A stretch of DNA of 7,995 nt from contig CAZHOS010000030.1 of assembly GCA_964534605.1 (NCBI GenBank), positions 1 through 7,995 on the forward strand, given 5' to 3'. The DNA comes from CAZHOS01 sp964534605 (GTDB lineage Bacteria; Patescibacteriota; Saccharimonadia; Saccharimonadales; VXPC01). Positions 6,166 to 7,995 of the stretch are shown in pieces. Below the pieces are notes generated by a model. That model worked only from the letters and a program-made list of their open reading frames with translations. It searched no databases and had not been told where the DNA came from. Position 1 is the first letter of the stretch. Each line of letters begins with the position of its first letter. The translations under genes and the position numbers were made by a program.

Positions 6166-6489
6166 TTAATCCATGCGTCTTGCCCATACTGCTTCTTGCA
6201 GGTGGGCTTCATTGACAGCACAGCCATCAGCCAGTGCTGGCGTTTTCTGCCTTGAGGCTTCAGGAGATCTAGACTGCTCTATCTCTTCGATTGTCGGGAT
6301 TCTCCATCCGCGGAGCACCCTTGCTTTCAACTCTTTGGTGCGCACTTTTCTACCCCATGGCTGCAAATATTCCGAGCTCGACGGATCGTTTGAGCAGTCC
6401 ATGGTTAGGCTTGTGACCGCCCCGGCAGACTTTACTGCACGGTTAAACTTTTCGGGTCCACCGTAATGCGTTGCTTCTTTATTATTCAT
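6166..6489 (-). CDS. Hypothetical 107-residue hydrophilic protein
   Basis: I do not recognise this protein. The ATG at 6489 was chosen because GGAG (6496-6499 on the plus strand as CTCC) sits 6 bases upstream; the frame also extends to a TTG at 6501. The product has no signal peptide or membrane helix. Its middle is basic (GRKVRTKELKARVLRG, residues 46-61) and is followed by WRIPTIEEIEQSRSPEASR and a C-terminus ending VWARRMD. An overlapping plus-strand frame of similar length is open but has no SD, so the minus reading is preferred. Upstream on the same strand lie a hairpin with a U-run (6507-6531) and the tRNA-Arg gene; on the other side is the polymerase, which is convergent. No clear terminator follows its stop. 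Function unknown; a basic, possibly nucleic-acid-binding protein is only a guess. Confidence 0.6.
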   Translation of the reverse strand: MNNKEATHYGGPEKFNRAVKSAGAVTSLTMDCSNDPSSSEYLQPWGRKVRTKELKARVLRGWRIPTIEEIEQSRSPEASRQKTPALADGCAVNEAHLQEAVWARRMD

Positions 6490-6506
6490 GGTATTCTCCA
6501 AATTAA

Positions 6507-6531
6507 AAACTAGCTCGACTGGAGCTAGTTT
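6507..6531 (-). terminator. 10-bp hairpin with U-run, just before the RBS of the 107-residue gene
   Basis: On the minus strand AAACTAGCTC and GAGCTAGTTT form a perfect 10-bp stem with a 5-base loop. The RNA then runs TTAATTTGGAG, so the stem ends in a U-rich tract that merges with the GGAG ribosome-binding site. It has the form of an intrinsic terminator, either ending the tRNA-Arg transcript about 120 bases downstream of the tRNA or acting as an attenuator of the 107-residue gene. Confidence 0.6.
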
Positions 6532-6552
6532 AGGATGTTGCTGCTGTGTTTT

Positions 6553-6645
6553 CTATCGGGTGTTTACCGCGGCTCCAGCCATAGCAAAAACACAGCCCAT
6601 CAGGCTGAGGAGGAATAGGTTGGGTGAAGGTAGTATAGTCATCAT
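6553..6645 (-). CDS. Possible 30-residue hydrophobic peptide
   Basis: A frame beginning ATGATG 8 bases after the CCA end of the tRNA encodes 30 residues with the hydrophobic core LFLLSLMGCVFAMAGAAV. It would be a single membrane helix or a lipoprotein-like signal (LMGC is close to, but not, a standard lipobox). There is no Shine-Dalgarno sequence, since the tRNA occupies that place. Chance is quite possible. Confidence 0.22.
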   Translation of the reverse strand: MMTILPSPNLFLLSLMGCVFAMAGAAVNTR

Positions 6646-6653
6646 AAATTTAT

Positions 6654-6730
6654 TGGCGCCCGCGAAGAGATTCGAACTCCTGACACCTGGTTCCGAAGAC
6701 CAGTGCTCTATCCAGCTGAGCTACGCGGGC
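6654..6730 (-). tRNA. tRNA-Arg, anticodon UCG, CCA encoded
   Basis: The cloverleaf can be read in full on the minus strand. The acceptor stem GCCCGCG pairs with CGCGGGC, the D-stem is GCTC/GAGC, and the anticodon stem CTGGT/ACCAG encloses the loop CTTCGGA. The T-stem AGGAG/CTCTT (one G-U pair) encloses TTCGAAT. The anticodon TCG (6694-6696) reads CGA. A20 in the D-loop and C35 fit arginine identity. The discriminator is G and the CCA tail is encoded (6654-6656). Most bacteria read CGA with an inosine-containing ACG tRNA instead; whether this genome also has one cannot be seen. Confidence 0.95.
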
Positions 6731-6744
6731 AATCTGATAATTAT

Positions 6745-6773
6745 ACTATAGGTAGTGCAAATTGTATGGACAA
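6745..6773 (-). promoter_or_regulatory. Promoter of tRNA-Arg
   Basis: On the minus strand TTGTCC (4 of 6 to the -35 consensus) and TATAGT (5 of 6) are 17 bases apart. The -10 ends 14 bases before the first base of the tRNA, which leaves a leader of about 7 bases. A second overlapping TATAAT lies at 6740-6745. The -35 box overlaps the last codons of the HNH remnant. Confidence 0.6.
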
Positions 6774-6905
6774 CTATTGTTGCGTAACATATACATTCTT
6801 TCTGGCGTGAGTTCTAAGCCTATGGCAGTTTGAGCAAACAATATCACATTTAGCTATCTCTTTATTAGCTCGGTAGTGCCTCCGTAGGGCTGCCCCTAAG
6901 CTCAG
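6774..6905 (-). pseudogene. HNH-endonuclease C-terminal remnant
   Basis: A 43-codon minus-strand frame between a TAA (6906-6908) and a TAG encodes LRRHYRANKEIAKC followed by DIVCSNCHRLRTHAR. The pattern E-I-x-K-C-D-x-V-C-x-N-C-H-R-x-R-T is the C-terminal zinc and histidine motif of small HNH nucleases, as known from phages and mobile introns. The N-terminal half (first CxxC pair and the DHxxG motif) is absent. There is no ATG or GTG start, and the stop of the neighbouring H3TH gene is only about 30 bases upstream. I therefore read it as a decayed fragment of a mobile nuclease beside a tRNA gene. A real tiny zinc-binding peptide is much less likely. Confidence 0.65.
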
Positions 6906-6937
6906 TTATCCTGGCTAAGAAGCCTTATCAAGTGCTC

Positions 6938-7354
6938 TTATTTGCCGGCGCTAAGCTTGTCCTGCATCTCTTCTAGTCTGTCCCATAGACCATCGCGTGC
7001 GAGCTTTGCCTGTTTAGGCCAGCTGCCTGCATCGTGGACCTGGAACCGTGGTCCTGCTGCTTTAAGTATCTTGTTGATGTCGCTGGCGTCGGCGTCTGCG
7101 ATATCGGCGAAGGTGCTATAGCCACCTTCTTTTAGTAAGCTGGCTATTTTTGGACCAATGCCTTCGATTTTTGTTAGGTCGTCACCGTTAGATGACTTCT
7201 TGACAGTAGATTTTTTGGGTACTGTTCGGCGCTTCGCTTTTGTTGCTGCTGGCTGCTGTTTGTACATGGCCATAAGTAGTTGGTGTAATAGCCATAGAAT
7301 CATGGCTGTAACAGCTATAACGATTAATGTAGTTAAAAGACTGTCGTTTATCAT
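6938..7354 (-). CDS. Membrane-anchored H3TH (helix-hairpin-helix) domain protein, copy 1
   Basis: 138 residues: an N-terminal membrane helix (about 6-31), a basic Ala/Lys/Ser-rich linker (32-57), then a C-terminal helix-hairpin-helix domain starting DDLTKIEGIGPKIASLL (58-74). The later part, with GPRFQVHD, WPKQAKLA (112-119) and a closing LEEMQDKL helix, matches my memory of the COG3743 family (flap-endonuclease-like H3TH domain, no nuclease active site). The GIGP hairpin (65-68) and the basic linker fit binding DNA near the inner face of the membrane, but no enzymatic activity is indicated. The start has GGAGGGG 8 bases upstream. It is the second of two tandem paralogues. Its leader has a hairpin with a U-run directly before the RBS. 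Confidence 0.85.
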   Translation of the reverse strand: MINDSLLTTLIVIAVTAMILWLLHQLLMAMYKQQPAATKAKRRTVPKKSTVKKSSNGDDLTKIEGIGPKIASLLKEGGYSTFADIADADASDINKILKAAGPRFQVHDAGSWPKQAKLARDGLWDRLEEMQDKLSAGK

Positions 7355-7382
7355 AATTGGTTCCCCTCCAAAATTAAAAATA

Positions 7383-7408
7383 GGCCTTCTTGTTTACTAA
7401 GAAAAGCC
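7383..7408 (-). terminator. Hairpin with U-run just before the RBS of H3TH copy 1
   Basis: On the minus strand GGCTTTTCTT and AAGAAGGCC form a 9-bp stem (one bulged T, one G-U pair) around AGTAAAC. TATTTTTAATTTT follows and then GGAGGGG. This could be the terminator of the upstream paralogue (stop about 100 bases before) or an attenuator of copy 1. The layout is the same as at 6507-6531. Confidence 0.55.
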
Positions 7409-7510
7409 CACCACTTAACAACAATTGTACTACACATTAATAGGACTATCTAGCTTTGAACTAGAGTTGAATTTTATCTGCGGAAGCGTAAGGGAGATGT
7501 GCAGACAGCT

Positions 7511-7924
7511 TTACTGGACGAGGCGGCGCATTCTGGCTCGAGCCATCTTCGCCTTCAACTGCTCCAGCTCTTCCATCCGCCCCTGCACCGCAAACGAGGC
7601 CTGCTTGGACCATAACTTGATCTCGCTCTCTGACACTGCTGGGAAGCTGCTGTTTAGCGCATCTTTTATCTCGCTAACATCAGCTAGTTCGATGTCTGCA
7701 AAGCTGCTGTAACCTGCTTCCTCCAGGATTGGCACCATGTCCGGCTTGATGCCGCCGATTATCGTTAGGTCATCGGGCTCTTGGTCCATAAAGCTCTTTG
7801 GCTCTGACTCCTCAGGGACAAAGTCTACGGCGTCGTCTTTCTTCCAGTTAAAGAATACGTCTTCGCCGACTTTGGTCATAGCGACAGCCGCCAGCAAGAA
7901 GAGTGCAAATCTAATTAAGTCCAT
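7511..7924 (-). CDS. Membrane-anchored H3TH-like protein, divergent copy 2
   Basis: 137 residues: a short N-terminal membrane helix (about 3-19), an acidic linker (30-52), and a domain aligning with its neighbour from DDLTIIGGIKPDMVPIL (51-67) through GYSSFADI to W105-S-KQA and a Lys/Glu/Arg-rich C-terminal helix (115-137). The two proteins share D-D-L-T, G-Y-S-x-F-A-D-I and W-x-K-Q-A at the same spacing, so they are tandem paralogues. In this copy the hairpin GIGP has become GIKP, and the linker is acidic rather than basic. It may therefore bind DNA poorly or bind a protein instead. The start at 7924 overlaps the stop of the preceding frame by one base (TAATG). AAGG-like sequences upstream are poorly spaced, so translation may depend on coupling. 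Function unknown. Confidence 0.8.
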   Translation of the reverse strand: MDLIRFALFLLAAVAMTKVGEDVFFNWKKDDAVDFVPEESEPKSFMDQEPDDLTIIGGIKPDMVPILEEAGYSSFADIELADVSEIKDALNSSFPAVSESEIKLWSKQASFAVQGRMEELEQLKAKMARARMRRLVQ

Positions 7925-7995
7925 TACCTTACCAACCTTATTGTATTAACGATCGCTTCGTATTGTTGTGCTGCCTGGGCTGGGGTCTTTGTGGC
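7924..7995 (-). CDS. C-terminal 23 residues of an unidentified gene, cut by window edge
   Basis: The minus-strand frame is open from the window edge to a TAA whose last-read base is the first base of the next ATG (TAATG overlap). The visible tail begins ATKTPAQAAQQYEAIV and ends NTIRLVR. The stop/start overlap suggests a real upstream gene in the same transcript. Too short to identify. Confidence 0.4.
   Translation of the reverse strand, partial: ATKTPAQAAQQYEAIVNTIRLVR

Noticed and set aside
6173..6466. Plus-strand open frame of 97 codons opposite the 107-residue gene
   Set aside because: No ribosome-binding site and a Ser/Cys-rich shadow composition; the minus frame has a well-placed GGAG.
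6899..6937. Terminator after H3TH copy 1 (GGCT-TCTT-AGCC)
   Set aside because: Only a 4-bp stem and no U-run follows on the minus strand.
7363..7375. Bacteroidetes-type -7 box TAATTTTG before H3TH copy 1
   Set aside because: Overlaps the Shine-Dalgarno sequence, has no TTG partner at the right distance, and the gene content points away from Bacteroidetes.

Overview
The window looks like the chromosome of a Candidate Phyla Radiation (Patescibacteria) bacterium, most likely Candidatus Saccharibacteria. This rests on remembered family resemblance (short response regulator, Mur ligase, divergent FolD, ABC-F protein, membrane-anchored H3TH proteins, UmuC-like polymerase beside a small beta protein) and on compact, mixed-strand organisation, not on a search. 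The standard code fits: TAA, TAG and TGA all end plausible genes, and no large gene needs TGA read as a sense codon. A run of 100 N (3802-3901) marks a scaffold gap, so this is probably a draft or metagenome-derived assembly.

Left part (1-2600): the C-terminal part of a response-regulator receiver protein; then a MurD-type ligase (455-1771) behind a promoter so close to the ATG that its mRNA may be leaderless; then convergent folD (1768-2595, minus), whose end overlaps the end of murD by 4 bases. folD is probably the distal gene of a minus-strand unit led by an ABC-F ATPase (2629-3984). The gap removes most of the first ABC-F nucleotide-binding domain, including its Walker A and signature motifs.

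Middle (3985-6052): a divergent control region with a perfect 12-bp inverted repeat on the ABC-F side and a strong extended -10 promoter firing rightward. The rightward unit has a possible 27-codon leader ORF, a 97-residue small beta-type protein resembling the DUF6504-like partners of mutasome polymerases, and a UmuC/ImuB-like Y-family DNA polymerase. The polymerase keeps its catalytic acidic residues, has a C-terminal clamp-binding-like QINMF motif, and carries an unusual insertion with a 30-nt repeat. This looks like a translesion-synthesis cassette. The roughly 125 bases joining the two genes hold competing start sites.

Right part (6100-7995): everything is on the minus strand. In transcription order: the tail of an unidentified gene; two tandem paralogues made of one membrane helix plus a helix-hairpin-helix (H3TH) domain; a 43-codon HNH-endonuclease remnant; tRNA-Arg(UCG) with its own promoter and encoded CCA; a possible 30-residue hydrophobic peptide; and a 107-residue protein of unknown function. 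Two of these genes share an odd leader: a hairpin, then TTTTTAATTT(T), then directly the GGAG ribosome-binding site. This could be an attenuator, or a terminator of the upstream unit placed unusually close to the next gene.

The most promising material is the polymerase/small-protein cassette, the pair of membrane-anchored H3TH proteins, and the repeated leader design. No CRISPR array, insertion sequence or origin was seen.
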